The notes under the pieces were generated by a model. That model was not told where the DNA came from, searched no databases, and worked only from the letters and a program-made list of their open reading frames with translations. Position numbers and translations under genes: made by a program. Positions 1 through 5,609 of a stretch of DNA of 5,903 nt are shown one piece after another (the first letter of the stretch is position 1; each line of letters starts with the position of its first letter). The stretch is from Lentzea sp. (GTDB lineage: Bacteria > Actinomycetota > Actinomycetes > Mycobacteriales > Pseudonocardiaceae): the NCBI GenBank assembly GCA_030146905.1, contig JASLAV010000798.1:1-5903 (forward strand), read 5' to 3'.

Positions 1-1142
1 CCGTGCGCCTCCAGCCAGTCGAGCGTCGCCGCTGACGTCTGCGCGCCGTCGACCGAGCCGGACGACACGAGCACCAGCGAGTCGGCCTCCTCCAGCACGC
101 CCTTCATCGCGGAGTGCATGAGTCCGGTGCCGCAGTCGGTCAGCACGATGTTGTAGAAGTGCTCCAGCAGCTCCACCGTGCGCCGGTAGTCGTCCTCGCT
201 GAACGCCTCCGACACGGACGGGTCCTGCTCGGACGCCAGCACCTCCAGGCGCGCCGGCGACTGCGAGGTGTACGCGCGCACGTCGCTGTACTTCTTGATC
301 CGCGGGGCGTCGCGCAGCAGGTGGCGCACGGTCGCCGTGGTCTCGCGCGGGATCTTCAACGCCAGCGTGCCGCGGTCGGGGTTGGCGTCGACGGCGATGA
401 CCCTGTCACCGCGCAGCGACGAGAACGTGGACCCCAGCGTCGTGGTGGTCGTGGTCTTGCCGACGCCGCCCTTCAGCGACAGCATCGCGATCTTGTAGCA
501 GCCGCGCAGCGGCTGGTTGATCCGCGCGATCAGCTCGCGCCTGCGCACGTCGGCAGGGCTCTCGCCGAGGTTCACCATCCCGCCGGTCAGCGAGTGCAGC
601 GACTTGCGCCAGCCGGACGTCGGCGGCCGCTTCTCCTTCTTGATCAGCTGCTGCGACGAGACCTGCTCCGCCTGCGAGCGGTACTGCTGCTGCGGGAAGT
701 TGCTCGGGAACTGCGCGCCGGCGAACTGGCCGTACTGGGCCGTGTTGTGGGCACCCGACTGACCGCCGCTCACGGAATGAGCACCCGATTGGCCGCCGCC
801 CACCTGGTAGGCGCCGGAGCCGTCCACGGGGTACGAGCCGGACTGCGTTCCCGGCACCGGGTACGGGCCGGACGCGTTGCCGGGCACCTGGTAGGGACCC
901 GAGGCGTTGCCCGGCACCTGGTACGGGCCGGAGGCGTTGCCCGGCACCTGGTACGGGCCGGAGGCGTTGCCGGGCACCTGGTGCGGCCCCGACTGGTTGC
1001 CGCCCACGTTGTACGGACCGGACTGGCCGCCGCTGACGTGCTGCGGGCCGGATTGCTGCGGGTCGAGGTAGGCCGCCGCCTGGGGGTCGACGTACTGCGG
1101 GCCTGAGCCCTGTTCCTCACCCGGTGGTTGCTGCCAGTTCAC
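1..1142 (-). CDS. ParA/MinD-like P-loop ATPase with a long Gly/Gln/Pro-rich repeat tail (3' end beyond left edge)
   Basis: 380 codons are visible, starting with GTG at 1142; the C-terminus lies outside the window. The start is supported by a strong Shine-Dalgarno AGGGAGGG at 1151-1158. Residues 1-30 are Gln/Pro/Gly rich, residues 31-128 are decapeptide repeats of the SGPYQVPGNA type, and residues to about 160 remain low complexity. A basic linker (KKEKRPPTSGW, about 173-183) leads to the ATPase domain. The deviant Walker A motif KGGVGKTT covers residues 224-231, with signature Lys224 and P-loop Lys229. Asp252 lies in VIAVDANPD (switch I/A' region), and Asp336 in LTDCGTG is the Walker B/switch II aspartate. 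The family covers ATP-dependent positioning, partitioning and some secretion-associated ATPases (for example EspI-like MinD-domain proteins in mycobacteria). The disordered tail and nearby membrane genes fit a membrane- or envelope-linked role, but the specific function is unknown. It lies downstream of ccsB on the same strand, 102 bp away, and may have its own promoter. The fold is near certain; the role is not. Confidence 0.9.
   Translation of the reverse strand, partial: MNWQQPPGEEQGSGPQYVDPQAAAYLDPQQSGPQHVSGGQSGPYNVGGNQSGPHQVPGNASGPYQVPGNASGPYQVPGNASGPYQVPGNASGPYPVPGTQSGSYPVDGSGAYQVGGGQSGAHSVSGGQSGAHNTAQYGQFAGAQFPSNFPQQQYRSQAEQVSSQQLIKKEKRPPTSGWRKSLHSLTGGMVNLGESPADVRRRELIARINQPLRGCYKIAMLSLKGGVGKTTTTTTLGSTFSSLRGDRVIAVDANPDRGTLALKIPRETTATVRHLLRDAPRIKKYSDVRAYTSQSPARLEVLASEQDPSVSEAFSEDDYRRTVELLEHFYNIVLTDCGTGLMHSAMKGVLEEADSLVLVSSGSVDGAQTSAATLDWLEAH
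759..1052 (-). repeat. In-frame 30-bp tandem repeats encoding SGPYQVPGNA-type decapeptides
   Basis: About ten in-frame units lie at residues 31-128 of the ATPase. In order they are SGPQHVSGGQ, SGPYNVGGNQ, SGPHQVPGNA, three copies of SGPYQVPGNA, SGPYPVPGTQ, an 8-residue SGSYPVDG, SGAYQVGGGQ and SGAHSVSGGQ, then a decayed SGAHNTAQYGQ. The central units (about 873-992) are nearly identical at the DNA level, while the edges have diverged, which suggests expansion from the middle by slippage or unequal recombination. The composition predicts an intrinsically disordered, flexible tail. The unit resembles no domain I recognise. Confidence 0.92.
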
Positions 1143-1150
1143 CGCTGCGG

Positions 1151-1158
1151 CCCTCCCT
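1151..1158 (-). promoter_or_regulatory. Strong Shine-Dalgarno for the ATPase gene
   Basis: The minus strand reads AGGGAGGG, with the GGAGG core nine bases from the GTG at 1142. No other in-frame start nearby has such a site, so it fixes the start. It also shows that this gene is translated from a leadered message, unlike the apparently leaderless ccdA. Confidence 0.75.
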
Positions 1159-1192
1159 GAACAAGCTGGACCAGGACTTCCCCGACCCCCGG

Positions 1193-1210
1193 GTTGCGAC
1201 GGTACGCAAC
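1193..1210. promoter_or_regulatory. Short inverted repeat enclosing a -10-like hexamer, upstream of the ATPase gene
   Basis: GTTGCG and CGCAAC form perfect 6-bp arms around a 6-bp centre in the ccsB/ATPase gap. Read on the minus strand the centre is TACCGT, which fits the actinobacterial TANNNT -10 consensus and would start transcription near 1192, about 50 nt before the GTG. No convincing -35 is seen at 16-18 bp. It could be a promoter under an operator, a weak hairpin closing the ccdA-resB-ccsB transcript (there is no T-tract), or chance. Confidence 0.3.
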
Positions 1211-1244
1211 GACCAGCGGTTCCATCGATCTGGGGGCCAAGTCG

Positions 1245-2159
1245 TTAGAGACCCGCGTAGGAATGCAACCCGGTGGCGACCAGGTTGACGAAGAACAGGT
1301 TGAAGACGTTGACCGCGAAACCCACGACGTTGATCCAGGCGGCCCGGCGCCCGCGCCATCCCGCCGTCGCCCGTGCGTGCAGGTACGCCGCGTAGACCAC
1401 CCACGTGACGAACGCGACGGTCTCCTTGGGGTCCCAGCCCCAGAACCGACCCCACGCGGCCTCCGCCCAGATCGCGCCGCAGATGATGCCCGCCGTGAAC
1501 AGCGGGAACGCGAGCACGGTGATCCGGTACGACATGCGGTCGAGCACGTCCGCGGACGGCAGCTTGGGGAAGCGGTCGGCCTTGCTGTCCTTGAGCAGGT
1601 AGAGGATCGACGTCACGCCGGGAAGCAGCAGCATGCCGGACGAGATGCAGATCACCGACACGTGGATGACGAGCCAGTAGGACCGCAGCGCCGGCTGGAC
1701 GGGGGCCGACTCGGCGTAGAGGACGGTGCCGCCGAGGAACAGCAGGACCAGGATCGGCGGCAGCACGAACACGCCGAGGCGGCGGATCGGGAACTTCGCC
1801 ATCAGCACGATCCACGTCACCACGGCCGCGAGGCACAGCAGCGACATGTACTCGTACATGTTGCCCCAGGGCGCACGCCCGGCGGACAGGCCGCGCATCA
1901 CCAGCGATCCGAGGTGCAGCACCGCGCCGAGGACGGTCAGCGCGGCGCCCATCCGGCCCAGGCGCTCGGCCCGCGTGAGGTCGGCCTTCGGCTCGTCGGC
2001 CAGGACGCTCGGCGCACCGGCTCCAGCCAGCGCCTTCTTGCGCGGTGCGCGGGCGAACGTCTGCTCGACCGCGTAGAGCAGGACCGCGAAGAGGTAGACA
2101 CCCAGCGCGCTGCGGTACAGCCAGTCGCTGTAGGTCGCGAGGGTCTCGTTGACCGGCAT
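1245..2159 (-). CDS. ccsB: System II cytochrome c biogenesis protein CcsB (CcsA/ResC-type haem-handling subunit)
   Basis: This 304-residue polytopic membrane protein is the WWD-domain component of the System II cytochrome c synthase. It presents haem on the outer face of the membrane for attachment to apocytochrome CxxCH motifs, working with ResB. The tryptophan-rich WWD signature lies at about residues 231-246 and contains WGRFWGWDPKE. Candidate haem-ligand histidines are His82 (before RG and PWGNMYEY), His166 (YWLVIHV), His261 and His299 (GLHSYAGL, at the C-terminus). Several hydrophobic segments are evident, at about 17-33, 71-88, 104-120, 128-147, 163-188, 213-231, 247-261 and 276-296. 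Length is typical of the family. The ATG start shares its A with the TGA of resB (TGATG) and has GAGGAG eight bases upstream, so translation is coupled to resB. Naming differs between groups: the same family is called CcsA or ResC elsewhere and CcsB in TIGRFAM-style annotation. Confidence 0.95.
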   Translation of the reverse strand: MPVNETLATYSDWLYRSALGVYLFAVLLYAVEQTFARAPRKKALAGAGAPSVLADEPKADLTRAERLGRMGAALTVLGAVLHLGSLVMRGLSAGRAPWGNMYEYMSLLCLAAVVTWIVLMAKFPIRRLGVFVLPPILVLLFLGGTVLYAESAPVQPALRSYWLVIHVSVICISSGMLLLPGVTSILYLLKDSKADRFPKLPSADVLDRMSYRITVLAFPLFTAGIICGAIWAEAAWGRFWGWDPKETVAFVTWVVYAAYLHARATAGWRGRRAAWINVVGFAVNVFNLFFVNLVATGLHSYAGL

Positions 2160-3676
2160 CAGGACTTCTCCTCGTTCAGCACCGCGCGGGCCAGCCGCGT
2201 GAACTCCTCGCCGTATCCTGCCTGGTCAGTACGGGCGAGGCCACCGACCTCGACCAACGTACGCCCGTCCTCCGAACGGGTCGCACGCACCCAGACCCTG
2301 CGGCGCTTCACGGTCAGCGAGACCCCGAGGCCGAGGATGATCAGGATGGCGAACACCAGCACGTAACCCTGTGTCGGGTCGTGCGAGACCTGCAAGGACA
2401 CCCAGTCGCTCACGGAGTCGAAGCGCACCTTGGTGCCGTCGTCGAGCGCGATCTCCTCGCCCAGCGCGAGGTTCTTGCGCGCGACCTTCTGCAACCGGCC
2501 CTGGTCGACCATCTTCTGGTCGATCGAGAAGATCGACTGGCCGCGGCCGTCGTCCACGCCGAGGTCGCCGCGGTACACGTCGACGGCGACCATCGGGTTG
2601 TTCAGGGCGGGGAACTTCGAGTTCAGGATGGTGCCGTGCAGCAACGGCGTCGGCGCGAGCAGCCCGGTCACCGCGATCTGGTTCTTGCGCCGCGTCTCGG
2701 AGTCGGTGACGCCGGGCGGGTCGAACTTCGTCGCACCCTCGGACGCGAGCGTGCGCTCGTCGCTCGGCAGCCACTGGATGCCCTGCGTGCGCTTCTCGCC
2801 GTTGGGGAACGTCACGGTGAACGTGGGCGTGTAGCCGTGGCCGAGCAGGTAGAGGCGGTCGCCGTCGGTGCGCAGCGGGTGGTTGACCTGCAGGTCGTAG
2901 GGCCGCCAGGTGTTCGAGGCGATGTCCGCGCCCGACTGGTAGCGGATGTCGGCCCGGTAGCCGACGGGCTGGCCGTTCTCGAGGTACTCCGCGGAGAACT
3001 TGCCGATCTCGACGCAGAACGGCGTGAGCTCCGTGCCGTCGACGCGCAGGCCCGGCCGGAACGAGTCGTAGTTGAAGATGCCGCCGTTGCAGAACTGGCC
3101 GCCGTCGGCCTGGACGATGACCTGGCCCTCGTAGCTGAACATCTTGCCCAGCGCGAACGACACCAGCAGGCCCAGCAGGGCGAAGTGGAAGACCAGGTTG
3201 CCGGTCTCGCGCAGGAACCCGCGCTCGGCGCTGACCGTGCCCTCGCCGGTGTCCATCCGCCAGCCGCGCAGGGCCTTCTTCGCGCGTTCGACGACCTCGT
3301 CCGGCGTCACGTCGAGCTCGGCCCGCACGTGGTGCGGCATGCGCGAGAGGTTGCGCGGTGTCAGCACCGGCTTCGCGCGCATCTGCTTGAAGTACTCCCA
3401 CGTGCGGGGAAGCAGGCACCCGACGAGGGACGTGAACAGCAGCAGGTAGATCGCGGCGAACCACGGCGTCGCGTAGACCTCGAAGAACCCGAGCTTGAGC
3501 AGCAGGTCGCCCCACCAGCCGTGCTCGGCGATGTACTCGTCGACCTTCGACGCGTTCAACGACAGCTGCGGCAGCAACGCGCCGGGCATCGCCGCCAGCG
3601 CGAGCAGGAACAGCAGGGTCAGCGCGGTCCTCATCGACGTGAGGCCGCGCCACGTGTTGCGCAGGAAGGCGATCAC
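2159..3676 (-). CDS. resB: Cytochrome c biogenesis protein ResB (System II)
   Basis: ResB partners the WWD protein to form the System II complex that delivers haem and joins it to apocytochrome c outside the membrane. The 505-residue product has the expected layout. Hydrophobic segments lie at about 15-37 and 72-90, and a third at 159-179 carries the conserved GNLVFHF histidine (His164). A large extracytoplasmic domain spans about 180-435, then a last membrane segment at about 438-456 is followed by a basic cytoplasmic tail. Cys196 (FCNGG) and Cys221 (PFCVEIG) face the outside and could form a disulfide. I chose the GTG at 3676 because it overlaps the ccdA stop as TAGTG, has GGAG eleven bases upstream, and begins just before the first membrane segment. 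The frame stays open upstream, but only as a shadow across ccdA. An internal ATG 14 codons in (residue 15) is a weaker alternative. Confidence 0.95.
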   Translation of the reverse strand: MIAFLRNTWRGLTSMRTALTLLFLLALAAMPGALLPQLSLNASKVDEYIAEHGWWGDLLLKLGFFEVYATPWFAAIYLLLFTSLVGCLLPRTWEYFKQMRAKPVLTPRNLSRMPHHVRAELDVTPDEVVERAKKALRGWRMDTGEGTVSAERGFLRETGNLVFHFALLGLLVSFALGKMFSYEGQVIVQADGGQFCNGGIFNYDSFRPGLRVDGTELTPFCVEIGKFSAEYLENGQPVGYRADIRYQSGADIASNTWRPYDLQVNHPLRTDGDRLYLLGHGYTPTFTVTFPNGEKRTQGIQWLPSDERTLASEGATKFDPPGVTDSETRRKNQIAVTGLLAPTPLLHGTILNSKFPALNNPMVAVDVYRGDLGVDDGRGQSIFSIDQKMVDQGRLQKVARKNLALGEEIALDDGTKVRFDSVSDWVSLQVSHDPTQGYVLVFAILIILGLGVSLTVKRRRVWVRATRSEDGRTLVEVGGLARTDQAGYGEEFTRLARAVLNEEKS

Positions 3677-4452
3677 TAGAGCGGCAACTCCACGACGTCG
3701 ACGAACGAGTAGCGCAGCCACCCGACGAACTCGGCCCACAGGCCGGTGACCAGCGCGATCCCAACCAGGATCAGCAGAACGCCGCCGAAGATCTGCACCT
3801 GCCGCGCGTGCGTGCGCAGCCACTTGGTGACGCCCAGCGCCCACCGCGCGCCGAGCGCGAGCACCACGAACGGCAGGCCGAGCCCCAGGCAGTAGGCGAG
3901 CACGAGCACGGCACCGCGGACCGTCGACGACCCGATCTCGGTGCTGCGCGCCACGGCCAGCACCCCTGCCAGGGTGGGCCCGAGGCACGGCGTCCACCCG
4001 AGCGCGAACACGGCGCCGAGCACCGGTGCCCCGACCAGGCCCGCCTTCGGCCTGGTGTGGAACCGCACGTCCTTCTGCAGAGCGGGGACGAGACCGATGA
4101 ACACCAGTCCCATCAGGATGGTGACGACGCCGCCGATGCGCTGGAACAGCTCGGCGTTGAGCAGCAACGCGTCCGTGGCGCCGAGGATGGTCATCGACGC
4201 CAGCACGAAGACGACGGTGAACCCGGCCACGAACAGCAGTGAGGCCCCGGCGACCCGCAGCCGGCCGGCCTTCGCGGGCTCGTTCGCGTCCACCCGCGGC
4301 GCCTCGGCACCGACCAGTCCTGCGAGGTAGGCCAGGTAGCCGGGCACGAGCGGCACGACGCACGGCGAGGCGAACGAGATGAACCCCGCGAGCAGAGCGA
4401 CCCCGGTGGCCAGCAGCAGCGGCCCGGAGATCGCCAGATCGGTGGGGTTCAC
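3676..4452 (-). CDS. ccdA: CcdA-type cytochrome c biogenesis thiol-disulfide transporter
   Basis: CcdA is a DsbD-like integral membrane protein that carries reducing equivalents from cytoplasmic thioredoxin to extracytoplasmic thioredoxin-fold proteins such as the TlpA/ResA partner encoded at the right edge. The 258-residue product has about six hydrophobic segments. The two redox cysteines sit in their family motifs: Cys31 in FASPCVVPL in the first segment and Cys156 in GWTPCLGPT in the fourth. The GTG start at 4452 gives a normal CcdA N-terminus. An AGG-like stretch lies only about three bases upstream, too close for a Shine-Dalgarno, and TACCCT at 4460-4465 lies seven bases before the GTG, so the message is probably leaderless. 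Its stop overlaps the resB start by one base, so it heads the ccdA-resB-ccsB unit. Confidence 0.95.
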   Translation of the reverse strand: MNPTDLAISGPLLLATGVALLAGFISFASPCVVPLVPGYLAYLAGLVGAEAPRVDANEPAKAGRLRVAGASLLFVAGFTVVFVLASMTILGATDALLLNAELFQRIGGVVTILMGLVFIGLVPALQKDVRFHTRPKAGLVGAPVLGAVFALGWTPCLGPTLAGVLAVARSTEIGSSTVRGAVLVLAYCLGLGLPFVVLALGARWALGVTKWLRTHARQVQIFGGVLLILVGIALVTGLWAEFVGWLRYSFVDVVELPL

Positions 4453-4488
4453 ACACCTCAGGGTAGGTAGTTGCCCAGATCACGCGAC
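4453..4488 (-). promoter_or_regulatory. Candidate leaderless promoter of ccdA-resB-ccsB
   Basis: TACCCT (minus strand, 4465 to 4460) matches the TANNNT -10 consensus. Seven bases separate it from the GTG, which places the expected transcription start at or next to the first base of the start codon. The -35 region around 4483-4490 (GGTCGC/TGGTCG) is poor, as is common in high-GC actinobacteria. The opposite-strand gene upstream means ccdA needs a promoter in this gap. Confidence 0.45.
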
Positions 4489-4512
4489 CACCGGCATCCC
4501 TTTCCGCCGCGG

Positions 4513-4553
4513 TACAAGCGTTGGGCCATAAGTGCCAACGATTGCCGCTTGTA
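4513..4553. repeat. Nested inverted repeat in the ccdA / M64 peptidase divergent region
   Basis: The outer arms TACAAGCG (4513-4520) and CGCTTGTA (4546-4553) are perfect 8-bp complements, 25 bp apart. Inside them, CGTTGG (4519-4524) and CCAACG (4535-4540) are perfect 6-bp complements, 10 bp apart. The outer right arm overlaps the likely -35 hexamer of the peptidase gene. Arm length and spacing fit a site for a dimeric regulator, possibly two nested sites, which could control one or both divergent genes. No T-tract follows, so an intrinsic terminator is unlikely. No specific regulator is recognised. Confidence 0.55.
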
Positions 4554-4577
4554 GGTGACATCGCGGTTGCTTAGCGT
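4549..4577 (+). promoter_or_regulatory. Candidate leaderless promoter of the M64 peptidase gene
   Basis: TTGTAG (4549-4554) and TAGCGT (4572-4577) are spaced 17 bp apart, fitting a housekeeping sigma promoter with a TANNNT -10. Only six bases (CAACGC) separate the -10 from the ATG at 4584, so transcription should start at about the start codon. No Shine-Dalgarno lies upstream of the ATG, which agrees with a leaderless message. Confidence 0.5.
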
Positions 4578-4583
4578 CAACGC

Positions 4584-5591
4584 ATGCATCGTTCGCGGGT
4601 GATCCTCCCGGCGCTGACCCTCACCGCGCTGGCCCTCTTCACGCACGTACCGGCCGGTGGCGCCGCCCCGGCGATGGAATGGCGCGAGGTTTTCCACGAG
4701 GACGGCTCCATCACCCAGACCCTCACGCCGACGGCGCCGGAGGAGGAAGCGGCCGGTTTCCTCGCCCTGGCCTCGGCCGAGGTCACCAAGGTCTTCGGTG
4801 ACCGCGACCCCGCCGACGCCTTCGACCTCGTGTTCGTGGGCGACGGCTACACGAGCGCGGACCTCGCGACCTACTCGGCGAACGTGAAGAGCAAGTGGGA
4901 CGAGCTCTCGGCCGTCGAGCCCTTCGCGTCCTACAAGAACTACTTCAACGTCTGGCAGGTCGACGTCGTCTCGAACGAGTCCGGTGTGGACCACGACCCG
5001 ACCAAGGGCCTGCTGAAGGACACCGCGCTGGACATGGGTTTCTGGTGCCAGGGCCGGGACGCGAACACCGAGCGCCTGCTGTGCGTCAACGAGACCAAGT
5101 CCAAGGAGTTCGCGGCGCTCGCCCCGCAGGCCGACCAGGTGATCGCACTCGGCAACACCACGAAGTACGGCGGCGCCGGCGGTTCGGTGGCCACCGCGGC
5201 CGGCTCCAACGCCCAGGCCGGCCAGATCGCGATCCACGAGCTCGGCCACTCCATCGGCGGCCTGGCCGACGAGTACGACTACCCGTACCTCGACTACACG
5301 GGCACCGAGCCGCGTGAGATCAACGTGACCAAGGACCCGACCGGCGCGAAGTGGGGCGACTACCTGGGGCAGCCGTCACCGGACGGCGGTGTGGTCGCGC
5401 CCGTCGAAGGCGCCAGGTACTACAAGAACGGGCTGTACCGGCCGACCGCCAACTCGATCATGCGGACCCTGGGCAAGGAGTTCAACTCGATCGGCCGTGA
5501 CGCGATGGTCAAGGCGTTCAAGGCGAAGATCCCGTCGCTGACGTTCGAGCCCGCTCCCGGCGTTCCGGTCGTCAAGCCAATCCCCCGCTAG
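4584..5591 (+). CDS. Secreted M64-family (IgA-peptidase-like) zinc metallopeptidase
   Basis: This 335-residue protein is probably exported and hydrolyses peptide bonds outside the cell; its natural substrate is unknown. A Sec-type signal peptide is clear: basic HRSR at 2-5, a hydrophobic core at about 6-20, and a likely cleavage after APA at residue 30. The family-typical FDLVFVGDGYT segment is at about residues 80-90, and YFNVWQVDVVSNESGVD at about 120-136. The zinc site HELGHSIGGLADEY is at 218-231: His218 and His222 bind zinc, Glu219 is the catalytic base, and Asp229 or Glu230 is a candidate third ligand. The C-terminal region YYKNGLYRPTANSIMR (279-294) holds a likely Met-turn at Met293. 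Cysteines that I recall near this point in many M64 proteins are absent; the only two Cys are 155 and 167, which may pair. The name refers to the founding IgA protease and does not imply IgA cleavage here. The gene is divergent from ccdA and convergent with the tlpA-like gene, splitting the cytochrome c locus. Confidence 0.88.
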   Translation: MHRSRVILPALTLTALALFTHVPAGGAAPAMEWREVFHEDGSITQTLTPTAPEEEAAGFLALASAEVTKVFGDRDPADAFDLVFVGDGYTSADLATYSANVKSKWDELSAVEPFASYKNYFNVWQVDVVSNESGVDHDPTKGLLKDTALDMGFWCQGRDANTERLLCVNETKSKEFAALAPQADQVIALGNTTKYGGAGGSVATAAGSNAQAGQIAIHELGHSIGGLADEYDYPYLDYTGTEPREINVTKDPTGAKWGDYLGQPSPDGGVVAPVEGARYYKNGLYRPTANSIMRTLGKEFNSIGRDAMVKAFKAKIPSLTFEPAPGVPVVKPIPR

Positions 5592-5609
5592 CAACGCGGC
5601 GGGCCGGTC

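Noticed and set aside
873..992. Possible CRISPR array suggested by regularly spaced repeats
   Set aside because: The 30-bp units abut with no spacers, keep the reading frame and encode a decapeptide, so they are coding tandem repeats.
114..1106. 330-residue plus-strand frame with apparent VRAGGVARHL-type repeats
   Set aside because: The repeats are the opposite-strand reading of the ATPase decapeptide repeats. The minus-strand frame has the P-loop motif and a Shine-Dalgarno.
1194..3679. Long plus-strand open frames (1194-2366, 2381-3679) antisense to ccsB and resB
   Set aside because: They are Arg/Gln/Glu/Ala/Val-rich with no recognisable domain and lie exactly opposite genes with clear family motifs. 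They are typical high-GC shadow frames.
2226..3764. 512-residue minus-strand frame within resB
   Set aside because: It is out of frame with the ResB motifs, and its Arg/Pro/Ala-rich composition marks it as a shadow.
3677..4561. Upstream extension of the resB frame to 4561, giving an 800-residue protein
   Set aside because: The extension runs in another frame across ccdA and into the divergent region, is Arg/Ala rich and matches nothing. The GTG at 3676, coupled to the ccdA stop, gives a normal ResB.
4458..5249. 263-residue minus-strand frame opposite the M64 peptidase gene
   Set aside because: It overlaps a gene with a signal peptide and intact zinc motif, would also cover the divergent promoter region, and shows no domain.
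5584..5603. Bidirectional intrinsic terminator between the convergent genes
   Set aside because: Only 5-bp arms with a 10-nt loop and no T-tract on either strand; too weak to call.
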